From assembly GCA_918807975.1 (NCBI GenBank), contig OU964922.1, positions 5,097,501-5,161,500 of the forward strand: a DNA stretch of 64,000 nt, in the 5' to 3' direction. Every line of letters begins with the position of its first letter. The first letter of the stretch is position 1. Positions 43,138 to 54,369 of this stretch are shown in pieces. Source of the DNA: Aplidium turbinatum. Its lineage: Eukaryota; Chordata; Ascidiacea; Aplousobranchia; Polyclinidae. The notes below the pieces were generated by a model. That model saw only the letters and a program-made list of their open reading frames with translations, ran no database searches and was not told where the DNA came from. The position numbers and the translations under genes are program-made.

Positions 43138-43669
43138 GAATAGATGTTTTTGCCTTTCTCCACCTCAAGCATAAATAAACTGTAGGCTATAGCCTACATA
43201 AGCAACTTTTTACTTTTATTCTTGTAAACATGGGGATAGAGTATGATTTGAACTTGTATTAATTTTACGGTTTCCACCAGAACTTACGAAACCACATAGA
43301 ACAAAGTGTTAAGATTGATCTTTTTACATGGCTGCAAACCGGGGCCAATGATGCATAGCCTACCCGAGAGAGATTATGCAGGAGGCATGCTTTTTCAAGA
43401 AGCCCTTTGACTTGATGAACAGGCCATACGTTTTTAAATAGTTCAATGTGCATCTTTTCGTTCTACTAGTGTATAATTTAACGTTTCTTTCACACGCCGT
43501 TCCAGGTGTCGTTATTTTGTAGCGAGCAATTTTTCCATTCCTTTCAGCAGAAGTCACATGTTATTCGAGAAGTCCTCTCAGTTGTTTAAATAAGACCACA
43601 CAGTGTGATTTGTTTCTGTTCAGTGTTTAGTCTGAGAGAAACTTAAATATAGGTAGGCCTACGTACAAT

Positions 43670-44043
43670 CAGGGGCGGATTAGCAAATTGAATTAGCCCG
43701 GGAATTTAAAAATAATAACGGTCCACTTCTATCAAAATAGATTTAGCATAAAAATACTCGTTTCACAAACAATTTATTTCATTTCAGAAAAAGTCTTTCA
43801 CCGGTAATATGATGTAGGCTATAAAGTTAGACATTGCACGTATTTGTATAGCAAGCTTCGATTTGTAACTTGAATCATTGTCAGTGTTATTCAAACAAAG
43901 AATAAGGATATAGCGCTACGACTATTATATTTCAAATAAAATGTTCTTTTGTACATAAAACAGGACAGTGACCCTCTGACCGGCCAACCGGGAACGTTCT
44001 AGAATTCCCAGTAGGCTAATGATTAGCCGCCAATCCACCCCTG
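43670..44043. mobile_element. hAT-type MITE (374 bp)
   Basis: Ends CAGGGGCGGATTAGC and (reverse) CAGGGGTGGATTGGC. Target duplication CGTACAAT/CGTAGAAT (seven of eight). Nested in the Academ-like element 3' of its transposase. Confidence 0.8.
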
Positions 44044-44179
44044 CGTAGAATATCTATTTTCATAGTGATAAATTTTAACCTAATAAGCAAATGTTATGCT
44101 GTGTAGATATTATATCTTACATGCTTCATTGATTTTCCAAAATATTTGCAGACGTTTTGAAATATACACGAGAGACACT

Positions 44180-45216
44180 TGGTTTTATACCTTATGATGT
44201 TAATTTTGTGAATTTTAGGGGTTATACCCCAAAATGAGGTTGAGCCCCACCTTGGAGCCATAAGAAAAGTTGTTTCGAACTCAGACGTGGAACATGCCCT
44301 AACTGATGAAAGAAGTTCCATCTTTGCACCTTATCATGTTATTTTTACCGGTAGTCTACGTATTTTGATCTAACTTCGGGAGCCCCTTATTCGGGAATGC
44401 TCCACCTGGGGCGACCAAATTTTAATGTTCTGAAATCCGTAAGTGAGGTACTATCACCTACACTTGGTTTCATCCATGTACCTTATGATGTTAATTTTGT
44501 GAATTTTAGGGGTTATACCCCCAAAATGAGGTTAAGCCCCACCTTGGGGCCATAAGAAAAGTTGTTTCGAACTCAGTTGAACATGCCCTAACTGATGATA
44601 CAAGTTCCATCTTTGTACCTTATGATGTTATTTTTACGTATTTTGCCCCAACTTTGGGGGCCCCTTATTCGGGAATGCCCCACCTGGGGCGACCAAATTT
44701 TAATGTTCTGAAGTCCGTAAGTGAGGTACTATCACCTACACTTGGTTTCATCCATGTACCTTATGATGTTAATTTTGTGAATTTTAGTGGTTATACCCCC
44801 AAAATGAGGTTAAGCCCCACCTTGGGGCCATAAGAAAAGTTGTTTCGAACTCAGTGGAACATGCCCCAACTGATGAAAGAAGTTCCATCTTTGTACCTTA
44901 TGATGTTATTTTTACGTATTTTGCCCCAACTTTGGGGGCCCCTTATTCGGGAATGCCCCACCTGGGGCACCCAGATCGACTTGTTCCAAAGTCTACAAGT
45001 GAAGGCATAAACTCTGGCGTAGGTTTTGTTCTTGTACCTTATGATGTTTTTTTGACCCCCAAAATGGGTTTTTCACCGGGCCGTAGCCCCCAAACGCCTC
45101 AGCAGTGAAACCTCGGATGTGGGTTTCTGAACATCCCACAGTGGGGCAAGGTTGATAAAACACTCAAACCTTTTGTACCTTATGATGTTACAAAAACGTC
45201 AGGGGCTGCCGGACTA
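44180..45216. repeat. Right inverted arm
   Basis: Reverse complement of the left arm, with GTACCTTATGATGTTA units spaced at about 278 and 140 bases. Near-identical to the left arm over the outer 360 bases. Confidence 0.88.
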
Positions 45217-45219
45217 TTA

Positions 45220-45711
45220 AATTCCCAATATGATTTTACAGGAATGAAACTTAATATTAAAACGGAAGTTTTGTTAAATTGAGGCGATGAAATGGGCATT
45301 TAACAATATTTAAAGTAAGAAATAGTCTTACCACTAACCAACAAGACAATTTAATTCTTTGTTTTGTAATACGAAAATTTTTAAAATAAAAAAGCATACG
45401 TGCTAACAGCTAACAAGAGAAAACAATGACGTATAGATAATGTTGCAAAGCATAAAAATATATTTGTTAGTAATATTTTTTACTGTCAAATGATTGTTTG
45501 AAAAGTTCATTTAATATTTAGCCTGTTGTCCAGGTGTTAGATTTCAATGCGATAAATGAGCTTACTAAAATAGTAATTTCATCACTTATCACAATATATT
45601 GTATAAAGGAAGCATAACCAAAATCATTGCTGAAATAAAATTAAATCTTAATAAGGAAAACATTGATGACAAAAAACTTGGCAAACCAGTTATGATTAGT
45701 TCACTTCCTAC
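45220..45711. other. Intron, no feature recognised
   Basis: AT-rich. No EGF exon and no repeat seen. Confidence 0.5.
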
Positions 45712-45837
45712 ATGTTTCACAATCTTTGCCAGTGTAACCATCTGGACAATCGCATTTGTAGTTGTCAACACAATCTTGTAATGCAATGCAAGCTCCATCA
45801 TTTTGACATGGATTGCTCAAACACGGTTGTGCAACAC
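45712..45837 (-). CDS. EGF-like exon 7, type B-like
   Basis: 126-base phase 1-1 cassette. Reads [20 protein letters not shown], then [21 protein letters not shown]. The DCVDNY centre is that of B modules. Donor GTAGGAAG. The next intron is 8 kb long because it contains the 7.1-kb Academ-like transposon. Confidence 0.9.
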
Positions 45838-46301
45838 CTAAGAAATAAGTGTTTTTATAGTTTTTCGAATCTTGCTGTGTAATCACGTTTCTACAAACAT
45901 AATTCACGGTTAATTACTTATAAACTTGTTTTAACTTGATTTAATTTAACAAGCTCTTCTCAATTATAAATTAATGTTATTGCAACATTTGTATTAAATA
46001 TTAAAACATTGCTTTAACTGCGATCCAAGCATGGTAAAACAGCAAAAATAAAAACCCTGTTAATATGGAACTAGAATTTTAATACGGAAAGGAAAAGTGT
46101 ACATCAATGTGTCAATTAGAAAAAGTTAAAATAGTAGTTTTGATAACACTTTCACTGTACGATATGATATAAATATCTAATAGTAGTTTCAAACAAGGAA
46201 GAATACATTGATGTCAAGCCCTAATACTTAAACAGAAATAAATATTGATGCTAAATAAATAAAATATTATGCATACAAAACTTGAAAAATTGATTACTCA
46301 C

Positions 46302-46427
46302 ATGTTTCACAATCTCTGCCGGTATAACGGTCCGGACAAGCGCATGTGTAGTTGAGGATACAGTTTTTCAACCCAGTACAAGTTCCATTGTTTTGACATG
46401 GATTGTGCAAACACTCTTGTTCCACGG
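46302..46427 (-). CDS. EGF-like exon 6, divergent
   Basis: 126-base phase 1-1 cassette. Reads VEQECLHNPCQNNGTCTGLK, then NCILNYTCACPDRYTGRDCET. It begins with CC, so the split codon from FN2 is G|CC (alanine) rather than cysteine, matching its place as the first EGF after FN2. Sequence type is unlike A-D. Confidence 0.88.
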
Positions 46428-46926
46428 CTGAAAGGAGAGCAATTTACATCAACAAGATTTATTTATGTGCTACAGTGAAACTGAGTGAAATGTGAAAGTC
46501 GTATTTATTAATTTGTGATTCTTTAAACATCTTTTTTGTAGATTGATCATAATCAATAGGATTATTTGTCTTGTGTTCATGTTAGTTTAACACGAAACAC
46601 TCACTCACAACAGCAACTGATTTGTTTGATTACGTTCGTAGAAACCTAATGATTGCGTTTACCCACTTTAATTTAATCACACCAAATTGCCTGTACGAAG
46701 ATTTAAATAGCTGATTTTTATAATGCTAAAATGAGAAGAAAAAAACACGAAGTGAGGCAAGGAAACTAATTTTTGCATCAAATTTTAAGCATTAATGTCT
46801 TACAAACAATACAGTAGACTAGGCATGAAATTAAAGTTTTTCAAATTTTTTTAAAATTAGTGTATTTTTGGTATTGTTTAGTATCTTTAAATTTTCTCAG
46901 ATAAAAACAAAATTTTGAACATTTAC

Positions 46927-47091
46927 CGGCACACTTTTCACAAACATCCCATTGTCTTGACACATATTCAGCTTGAAAGGAACACCACTGCCTTCTGTTA
47001 TCTACGTCTGTACACCGGCTGAATGTCCTTTTTTTGTAAATGAATGGAAAGTGGCAAGGAGTTCTATCTCTTTCTCCACAATAGCAATCAT
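46927..47091 (-). CDS. Fibronectin type II exon 5
   Basis: 165-base phase 1-1 exon. Reads DCYCGERDRTPCHFPFIYKK, then RTFSRCTDVDNRRQWCSFQ, then AEYVSRQWDVCEKCA. The CHFPFIYKKRTFSRC...RQWCS...WDVCE spacing is the FN2 signature (two disulfides, aromatic cluster), known from collagen- and mannose-binding proteins. It is the only FN2 module seen and sits between two EGF exons. Acceptor ATTCAG, donor GTAAATGT. Confidence 0.9.
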
Positions 47092-47962
47092 CTGAATAAT
47101 CAGCAAATATCACAACAAGTTATTGTTAGTTGTTTAGATTACACTTTCATTAAAAATAATTATCTTGTAGAAATTGAATTGAAAAAATTTAAGGAATTTA
47201 CGAGTGTTTTAGACGTAAAGAAAAAAAAAATCATAAAAGTATTTTGGTTTATACTGTAAAGTCATGTGAAACGCATAGTAACCATTCCGACTGAACGCCT
47301 TTACATTTTGCACACATTGCTCTTGCGTGTTTGTGCTCGACAACCTTACTTCAACTAATTTCAAATAAATAACCTACTAAGAACATGAAGCCAACTTTTT
47401 TGACATTTTCACCATTTTCACTTGCATCACACCCTTGTAGTGTGTAAAACTACACACTTGTAGGCCAGTGTGTAAAAATCTAATTATGCAAAATATTTAT
47501 GCACGATTGTAAAAAGCATATGAGTGTTTTTGAGCTTCATTTTCATAGACATTTAGCTTTTAAAGAAAACTGGAGTATTTATGACTATAAAGTGCAGTAA
47601 CTCTTTTTCACTACTTTATTTATTCGTCTTTTTTATTTTTCAAATGTTCTACATCTTTATCATCCAACTGAAGCTTCCACCCTCAAATCAGCTCATTTAA
47701 ATACGTTTTTATTACTGGTAGGCTAATTCACGAAATAGTAATTCTTGTTACAGAAAATTTATTTGTTGATGGGTGGTGAAAAAGAAATAATGACACATTA
47801 AGTTTATCACCAAAAATATCTAAAATAACACAAAATGAGAATAAATTTTTGAGAAATCACTTGTGTAGAATATAAAATGAGGTTTTTGAAACCAATACAC
47901 CCATACAAAATAGAAGTAAATAAAAAATCATGCAAACAGGTGTTAACCGACTTATCACTTAC
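47092..47962. other. Intron between exon 4 and FN2
   Basis: AT-rich. Has a short imperfect palindrome CTTGTAGTGTGTAAAACTAC near 47432-47452; nothing else recognised. Confidence 0.45.
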
Positions 47963-48088
47963 ATGTTTCACAATCTTTGCCACTATACCCATTAGGGCAA
48001 TGACAGGCGTAGTCATCGATACAACCTCCTAATGCAACACAAGTTCCACCATTTTCACATGGTACGTTTGAACAAGGTGGTGCAATAC
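47963..48088 (-). CDS. EGF-like exon 4, type D-like
   Basis: 126-base phase 1-1 cassette. Reads [20 protein letters not shown], then [21 protein letters not shown]. The APPCSN opening and GCIDDY centre place it with the D modules of the main array, although it lies outside the periodic part. The codon shared with the next (FN2) exon is T|AT, tyrosine, so this module lacks the junction cysteine. Confidence 0.88.
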
Positions 48089-48345
48089 CTGAAAAAAAAC
48101 TGATTTTAATGACGTGTTTATTTACTCTAGTTCAGTTAGTCTAAAATTTGTGTTTTTTGCCTGTTAGTCTGATTGGTTCCTTCCATAAGTGTAGGAGCTG
48201 GGGTTGCAGGGAAGTTGAACCATGCCTCAAAACTTTTCAACTCGTTGAGGAATCGGACAAGTTTGATGAAAAGTGAGGCAAGAAGTTTCAGCATGTTTGT
48301 AGTAAAATTATGCTCTACATCTACAATCAAATTACATCCATGTCA

Positions 48346-48960
48346 TCATCATCATCATCATCATTAAGTTTCTTAATCTCGTCGAGGGTTGGAGGCAATA
48401 AAGCGCCAAGTTTCTCTGTTGTGAGATTTTTCTATTGCAGTTTTGTAATTAAGTCCTGACCAGTCTTTAATATCACTAGTCCAAATTCTTGGTGGTCTTC
48501 TCCTATTTCGTTTGCCGTTCATTTTTACTTCTAGTAGTTGTCTTTGATTAGAATTATTGCAAATCATGTGGCCAAAATATTTCAATCTTCTTGATTTAAT
48601 TGTTTGTCGAATATCCATGTTGGTTTGCATTTTAGATAGTACATCTTTGTGTGTGGTTTTATCCTTCCATGAAATTTTAAGCATTCTTCTATAAATCCAC
48701 ATTTGAAATGCCTCAAGTCGTTTAACAATTTGTGATGATAGTGTCCATGTTTCTGCATTGTAAAATATTGTAGTCTATATATTGCATTTCATAATTCGTT
48801 TTCGAGTGTTGATGTTAATTTTGCGTGTTTTTAAAGTCGTTTTCATTTTTACGAAGTTGTTTCTTGGTATTTGTAGTCTAAATATTTCCGTATCGCATCT
48901 GCTAGTTCCAGTTATCGTGTGTCCCAGATAGATAAAGCTTTTGACTTGCTCGACCAGCAT
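48346..48960 (-). mobile_element. LINE (RTE-like) 3' end with (ATG)n tail
   Basis: Frame 48373-48702 reads MWIYRRMLKISWKDKT, then YFGHMICNN and RRRPPRIWTSDIKDWSGL; frame 48775-48960 has SFIYLGHTITGTSRCDTEI. Same post-RT domain as at 13.5 kb but a different family. Just past the stop lies (ATG)n at 48346-48364 on the minus strand, a microsatellite 3' tail usual in this LINE group. 5'-truncated near 48960 and frameshifted near 48702-48775. Confidence 0.8.
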
Positions 48961-49871
48961 TCAGTCAATATTTAAATTAGTCAGTATCCAATATCCAAGT
49001 ACAAAATCCATGCAAATGTTTTTAAATTAATTTTTAGGTTCTTGAGATGTTCGGACATATATTTTAAAACATCGAAAAAAATATTTTAAACTTCTGTTTC
49101 CAGGTTGTGTTTTGTTTGTTTTTTTACATGATCAAAGTTTTTGCCTAATAATTATAAAATGTGTGCATGAAATATGTTCAAAGTTCTAACATGCTAAGCA
49201 ACTTTGCTTGCTTTAATTTGTGAGGTTTCTGAAATACTTTTAACCTGTTGAGATTTTGGACAGACTTTCTAAACTTTGGGCACAAAATTTAAAAATTTCT
49301 GTTAAGTTTTCATTCTTAGATCATCACCGTTGTAGCCAAATATTAATAAAAGTAAAGCGTTAAGTATATAAACAGTTTATACAGGTTAACATGAACCGGC
49401 GCATGTTTTAGTAAACACAGCAAATGTTAACCTGTTGAGATCTCGGATTGATTGCTAATCGTTTAAGTACAGAATTTTAGACCTTTATTCAGTGAAAAAG
49501 TGATCAAAATTGGGGCAAAAATGATAAAAACAAAGCGCTAAATATTTGTACAAATTTTTAAAAGTAAATTGACAAGAGAGCCTACATTTATTCATTAGAC
49601 TACTGGTAGCAGTGAAAACGTTTAAAGTTGTACGGTAGTGAATGATTTGTGGCCAACATTATTTGAGCACATAACTGAATTACATTTGGGAAAATATTCC
49701 TTTGCATTCCCAAAAATTAACACACCCCTACACTTATGGTTAGATCTATTTGTATGTCCCTGCTAAACTTAAGCAGATTTCATGCTGATGATAAACTTTT
49801 GAACAGAGGCAACGAAAAGTTATTTAAGCCGTCCAGCATAACGCAATTTTCAAACAATTGTATCACCCTAG

Positions 49872-50146
49872 TTACTTTTAATAATGTCTTTTTAGACATT
49901 CTTTTTGGACAATAATGTCTTTTTAGACATTACTTTTAAAGAAATAAAAGAAAGTCAAAAGGCATGTAAATTTCACTCTGTGTGAAGCTACAAGTACTTG
50001 AGAGGTTAACCGTTATTTTTATATTCACTTGTTGATTCATTCATATCAGTTTGTATCCTCTGTGGATCCTTCTCTAGTATCATGTGCCAATCCTATAGAT
50101 GTTTGCTAGTACACTCCTTCATTTTCTTTGAATTGTATCACCATTT
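49872..50146 (-). repeat. Helitron-like repeat, copy 2
   Basis: Reverse complement of about 40-270. On the minus strand it ends with two short palindromes (AATGTCTAAAAAGACATT type) and then AAAAGTAACTAG, the hairpin-plus-CTRR form of Helitron 3' ends. No rolling-circle protein nearby. Confidence 0.38.
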
Positions 50147-50509
50147 AACTCTCCAAACCCAAAAATATTCAGACATTTTTTTCTTGTGAATATTTCGCTA
50201 TTTGTTGCATGTGTTTCAAGCCCACAGTCATTGAAGTATAAAAGCCAGTGCAAAAAATTATCAATCGCACTTCATGGCTTTTGGTGTAGTCGGTTATTTG
50301 CTAAGGTAGTCTATAATAGATAGCTACTTCTGTTCAATGACGTTCAGGTTGATAATGCTAATTTTAAACTGTGAAACTACAAGTAGTAGTATTAAAATGT
50401 TTCTGCCAACTCTTAACCTCAGTTCTGGCTTCTCGGTGTTTTGAGAACTGCTAATCATAAATAATTGTAGGATCCATGTAGGAGGATTCAACCAAACGTA
50501 TAAATTCAA

Positions 50510-51835
50510 TAAAAAGGCAACTAGGTTTGTTAACTACAAAAATTGATTGGTAGAGCTTTCGCCGCCTTAAAGGCGGCTTCATCAGTACTCCAGAAAAGCA
50601 CAAATAAAAAGCATTAAAGACGAATTGTAAAAATTTATTAAAATACAGAGTAACACTTGAAAAAGGCATCGTATGAACCAAAATGAAAATCTAAATTAAA
50701 TGCAAACAAAGTCTAGGTTTAAAATAGTTTTAAGCTGACTTGAAGCTTCCGTTAACAATTTAAAAGCTGTTGTAACTATCCTTCCTTCTGCTATAACAGC
50801 TTAGCAACGTAAAAAAATAACATAAAAATGCAGTTGAATAATGACGTCATAAAGAGAATTATAGCGTACAATAATTTCATTTAATTAAAATATCGCAACG
50901 AGGGGAAAAGCAGCACAAAGTAAGTAGGAAGTACGCTGAATAAAAGTAGCCTATAATTAACCTTTCTTATTTAAACCAAATGGTTCAGTGGTGTTGAGGA
51001 TATTAATCCACCACTTTTTCTTTTCTTTTCTGTAGGTAGTTGTTGTTGTCTTGTATAACTTGTCGATACCAAAAACTTGAAAATTGTGAATGTTGTGGTC
51101 AGGTTGGTTGAAATGAGAAGCAACAGTGTAATCGATTTTTTTCTTTTTGATACTGAGTATATCGACGGCCGAAAACAAAAAAGTCGTAAGTGCATTTGTA
51201 CACTTTGGAGTTAAAGGCAAAAAAAAAAACAATTTTCTTTTTCTTTTTTGAATTTTGTTAATGCTTTTACCTTGAGCATTAATATCTGTAATTACAGTAG
51301 TACATTAGTAGTAGATAGCCCTAAGTGCATAGGTTTTGAAAATGCAAAAAATGCAATTTCTCAAAATGTCACTTACGACTTTTTTGTTTTCGACCGTCGA
51401 TATGTTCTGATATCCTTGTTTTTAATTTGCGGCCGGTTTCACCTATGTACTGTTTGTAACATTTCGAACAGGATGTTAAATAAACAACATTTTCTGAATT
51501 ACAAGTGATGTGTTGAAAAATTAAAATACTTTTGTGTTATTGGAATTGTTGAAGGAGTTTGTTGTGATTGAATATTTGCAAGCGGAGCAGTTTTTTTTGT
51601 TACAGTGATAAAATCCATTTGGTTGTGTTGTATTGAGAAGAGGCTTCAGTTTCGAAGTCATCATGATGTCCCGTAAAGTGGGACATCGTCGATAAGAAAT
51701 TATTGGAGGATTTTTGAAAATTGAGTTTAAAACAGAATTGTTTTTCAAGATATAATTAAATTTAACAAAAGTTGATTTGATTATTGGCGGCGAAAGCTCT
51801 ACCAATAAATTTTTGTAGCTACCAAACCTGGTTGC
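50510..51835 (-). mobile_element. Penelope-like element, 3' part with GIY-YIG endonuclease
   Basis: Minus-strand pieces: FKNPPIISYRRCPTLRDIMM, then FYHCNKKNCSACKY (51521-51805); ENVVYLTSCSKCYKQYIGET, then GRKLKTRISEH (about 51390-51500); VASHFNQPDHNIHNFQVFG and WINILNTTEPFGLN (50957-51232). These are the linker cysteines, GIY-YIG endonuclease and terminal block of Penelope-like elements. No reverse transcriptase part remains. The two outer ends carry inverted copies of TTGGTAGAGCTTTCGCCGCC-like sequence, and a hammerhead lies on the 3' side. Fossil, with several internal rearrangements. Confidence 0.82.
50552..50585 (-). ncRNA. Hammerhead ribozyme core
   Basis: On the minus strand: CTGATGA (50579-50585), stem II GCCGCC/GGCGGC of six G-C pairs, GAAA (50557-50560), then the palindromic AGCT and C. 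All core positions fit. Part of the Penelope-like element end; predicted cleavage after the C at 50554-50555. A partial inverted copy (GGCGGCGAAAGCTCTACC) lies at about 51785-51803. Confidence 0.75.
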
Positions 51836-52184
51836 CTTTTTATTGATGTGAAACTACAAACCTTAATTTCTGTTATATTTTTGTTTCCTCATAAAAGCTT
51901 GTTAATTAACCTTTTGTGACGTTGGCGGAAATTTAATTTAAAACTAAGCAGCGCCAGGGATTGCATTTATTTACTCGCAGTGAAGATGAAAACAGTGTAG
52001 TTTTCAAAACGTTTGCTGAAAGTATATTTATCATCTACGTTTGGACTCTTTATTTTTGACCGAATTGTAACCTATTCTGAAAGGATATTGCCCAAATTAA
52101 GCAAAACAACTTTAATGCAAAAGCGACGTTACGAAGATTAATTATGGCAGAAAGTTACGGTCACTACTTTATCACGTAGCCCAC

Positions 52185-52310
52185 ATCTTTCACAATCTTT
52201 TCCAGTGTAACTATTTGGACAAACGCATGTGTAGTTGTCGATACAGAATTCATCCGCCGTACAGTTTCCACCATTTTGACATGGATTAGATGAACACGGT
52301 TGTGCAACAC
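52185..52310 (-). CDS. EGF-like exon 3, type A-like
   Basis: 126-base phase 1-1 cassette. Reads [20 protein letters not shown], then [21 protein letters not shown]. The donor is GTGGGCTA, weaker than the GTAAGT used by most exons here. It is the last exon before a 4.1-kb intron holding a Penelope-like element, a Helitron-like repeat and a LINE. Confidence 0.87.
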
Positions 52311-52836
52311 CTAAAAAATACGTTTATATGGAATTTTACATTTTACAAAACAACAAAGTTTTTATGATTTTATCGATGTAAGTTAACTTGGCCGCAACAA
52401 CTTTAGTTGCTCGGCTGCAGCGTTTTTACGAATACATTAAAATCTCTGTGGCTTGTTTCACGAATAAACAATGCTTTTTCTGTTTGCATTTTGTGTTGTT
52501 TTATTGTTTACTTTTGTATCACGTTGATGATACAAGTAACATGTTGCTTTAATTTAAGTTTGCTGGTTGAAGCTACATTAAAATTTTCCAGATGAATGAT
52601 ACTGAGGATATCAAAAAAAAGTAAATTCATGTTGCACGAAAATAGAATACAGACAAACGAGGTGATTAAAACTGAGTTTTCGTTCCATCATCATTACCTA
52701 ATGGGAAAAGCCCAAACAAAAAACAAGTGTAGCCTATTTGGAAAATAATATTACCAAATTAAAGTAGAGCAACTTTGATGAAAGCCACTATACGAAACAT
52801 ATGCCAGTTACGATTACTTTATAACGTATCACTCAC

Positions 52837-52962
52837 ATCTTTCACAATATATTCCAGTGTAACCTTTTGAACAAGTACATGTGTAGTTGTCGAGGCAGAA
52901 TTCATCTGCCGTACAGTTTCCACCATTTTGACATGGATTAGACGAACACGGTTGTGCAACAC
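52837..52962 (-). CDS. EGF-like exon 2, type A-like
   Basis: 126-base phase 1-1 cassette. Reads [20 protein letters not shown], then [21 protein letters not shown]. Nearly identical in its first half to exon 3, 0.65 kb away, so exons 2 and 3 are a local duplication pair. Donor GTGAGTGA; acceptor ends CTTCAG. Confidence 0.9.
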
Positions 52963-53048
52963 CTGAAGTGTATATTTTAAATTTCAGAAAATAATTTAGC
53001 TTCTATGTTATAATCGAATAAGCAAATCATTAAATGTGTAGTAATATC

Positions 53049-54367
53049 CAGGTAAAGTTCGCAACTTAAATCTGAGCCGTTTGTGCAAACTTAGGTTGTA
53101 GGTGTGGCCTTAGTGGTTATGCCTTCTAAATACACTACACTAGGCTACAGCCTATATCTAATAGTCGTATTATGATTTACGTAATGCAAGACCTAAATCA
53201 ACAAAGCTGGAGGCACTGATCATTAGGGCATTCATCATCATTCATTCGGGCGTACCCGGACACCATCAATATGGTTTCTCCAAACATCCCCGCCCTCACT
53301 AAATTGAATAGTTTATGTTTTGGTAATCCAGTGTTTTGTTTTAGTTGACGAAGAAAGGTTTTTGCCTGTCAACCCCTTTGTCATACTGCCATAGTTGATA
53401 ACATAGTCCCAACCAACTGCACAAGTTGGAAACAGCCTTGTAATATGGAAGTTACCGCAGCACTAAAAAAAGATAAAAAGATTCATATCTCAAAAATTTT
53501 ATTCTTCAAAGGTGTTTTTGATTTCTACAAATATTGGTGAAAAGGCAACCATCCGCAAAAAAGAACAAGCAAAACAGCTATGAAGAGGAGCAGCAGGTGT
53601 GTTATGTGTGTTATGGTAACCCTGATCATATGCTACAGATGAAACTCAATATATCAAGTTTTCTGGGAGGCAAAATAGAAAGGGACAATAAAGAATGCTT
53701 TCAACAAGACCAAATTGCTAACGTTGAGTGGTGGAGTTGATGAAGAAGTTGATTTGATGGCAGATTTGCGCAGCTTCAATGTATTAAGTATTCCAACAAA
53801 TAAAAGCACTATAAAAGAGTTTGTGCATGATGATGAGAAAAATGAAGAATTCTCGTTAGAAGTTTTAGATGATGCCAATAAAGAGTTGAAAACAAATTTG
53901 CAAGCAATAAACGATAATTCAGAAGATGAGAATGATCATACGGTTGTCGAAGCTTGCGCACATGGTCTGGAAACTAACGGAGAATGATGTCATTTTTAAT
54001 AGGTTTGAGCAAATGTACAGCAAAGTCCTTGATGTTGAGGATCAACTGTTGTGTCTAGATGTGCAAACTTAAGCAGGAAATGGTTATAACAAACTGAAAA
54101 GTTTCTTCGAATACTTTTAGTGGAGATTAAAAGCAGGTAGTTTTGGAAGCTCATCCCAAAAATAGTATAAGACCCATCAGATGACCATTCATGATATGTT
54201 TAAATTGTGAATTTTAACGCTGCAGTGTTGCTTGTTTAACTCTCAGTTTGATTAAATGATTATTTGCACTAATCAATTAATAGTTGAATCTAGAGTTCAT
54301 CATATTTTTTGCAAACTTAATTGGGATGCAAACTTAAACGAGTGCTAGCTTAACTGGGTTGTTACTG
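53049..54367 (+). mobile_element. Tigger/jerky-like (pogo group) DNA transposon remnant
   Basis: Plus-strand frame around 53650-53770 reads FWEAKQKGTIKNAFNK, the AWxxVKxxTIxNCFRKAG motif near the C-terminus of Tigger and jerky-type DDE transposases, then an acidic tail (DEEVDLMADLRSF, EEFSLEVLDDAN). Possible ends CAGGTAAAGTTCGCAAC and (reverse) CAGTAACAACCCAGTTAAG are only loosely alike; TA follows the right end. Most of the transposase is missing. Confidence 0.5.
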
Positions 54368-54369
54368 TA

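Larger units (their letters stand above)
38088..45216 (+). mobile_element. 7.1-kb DNA transposon with about 1-kb repeat-built inverted arms, Academ-like
   Basis: Inverted ends TAGTCCGGCAGCCCCTGACG at 38088 and 45216, flanked by TTA (38085-38087 and 45217-45219), a possible 3-base target duplication. Each arm is about 1 kb and built of tandem units near 275 bases marked by ACATCATAAGGTAC and GCCCCACCTGGGG-type motifs. Between the arms lies a decayed plus-strand transposase (40394-43137). A 1.1-kb hAT is nested at 38454 and a 374-base hAT MITE at 43670. Without them the element is about 5.6 kb. It sits in the intron between EGF exons 7 and 8. The 84-85-codon frames in the arms are repeat artefacts. 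Confidence 0.85.

Noticed and set aside
48173-48367. Frame ending in a histidine run
   Set aside because: The histidines come from the (CAT)n complement of the LINE 3' tail.
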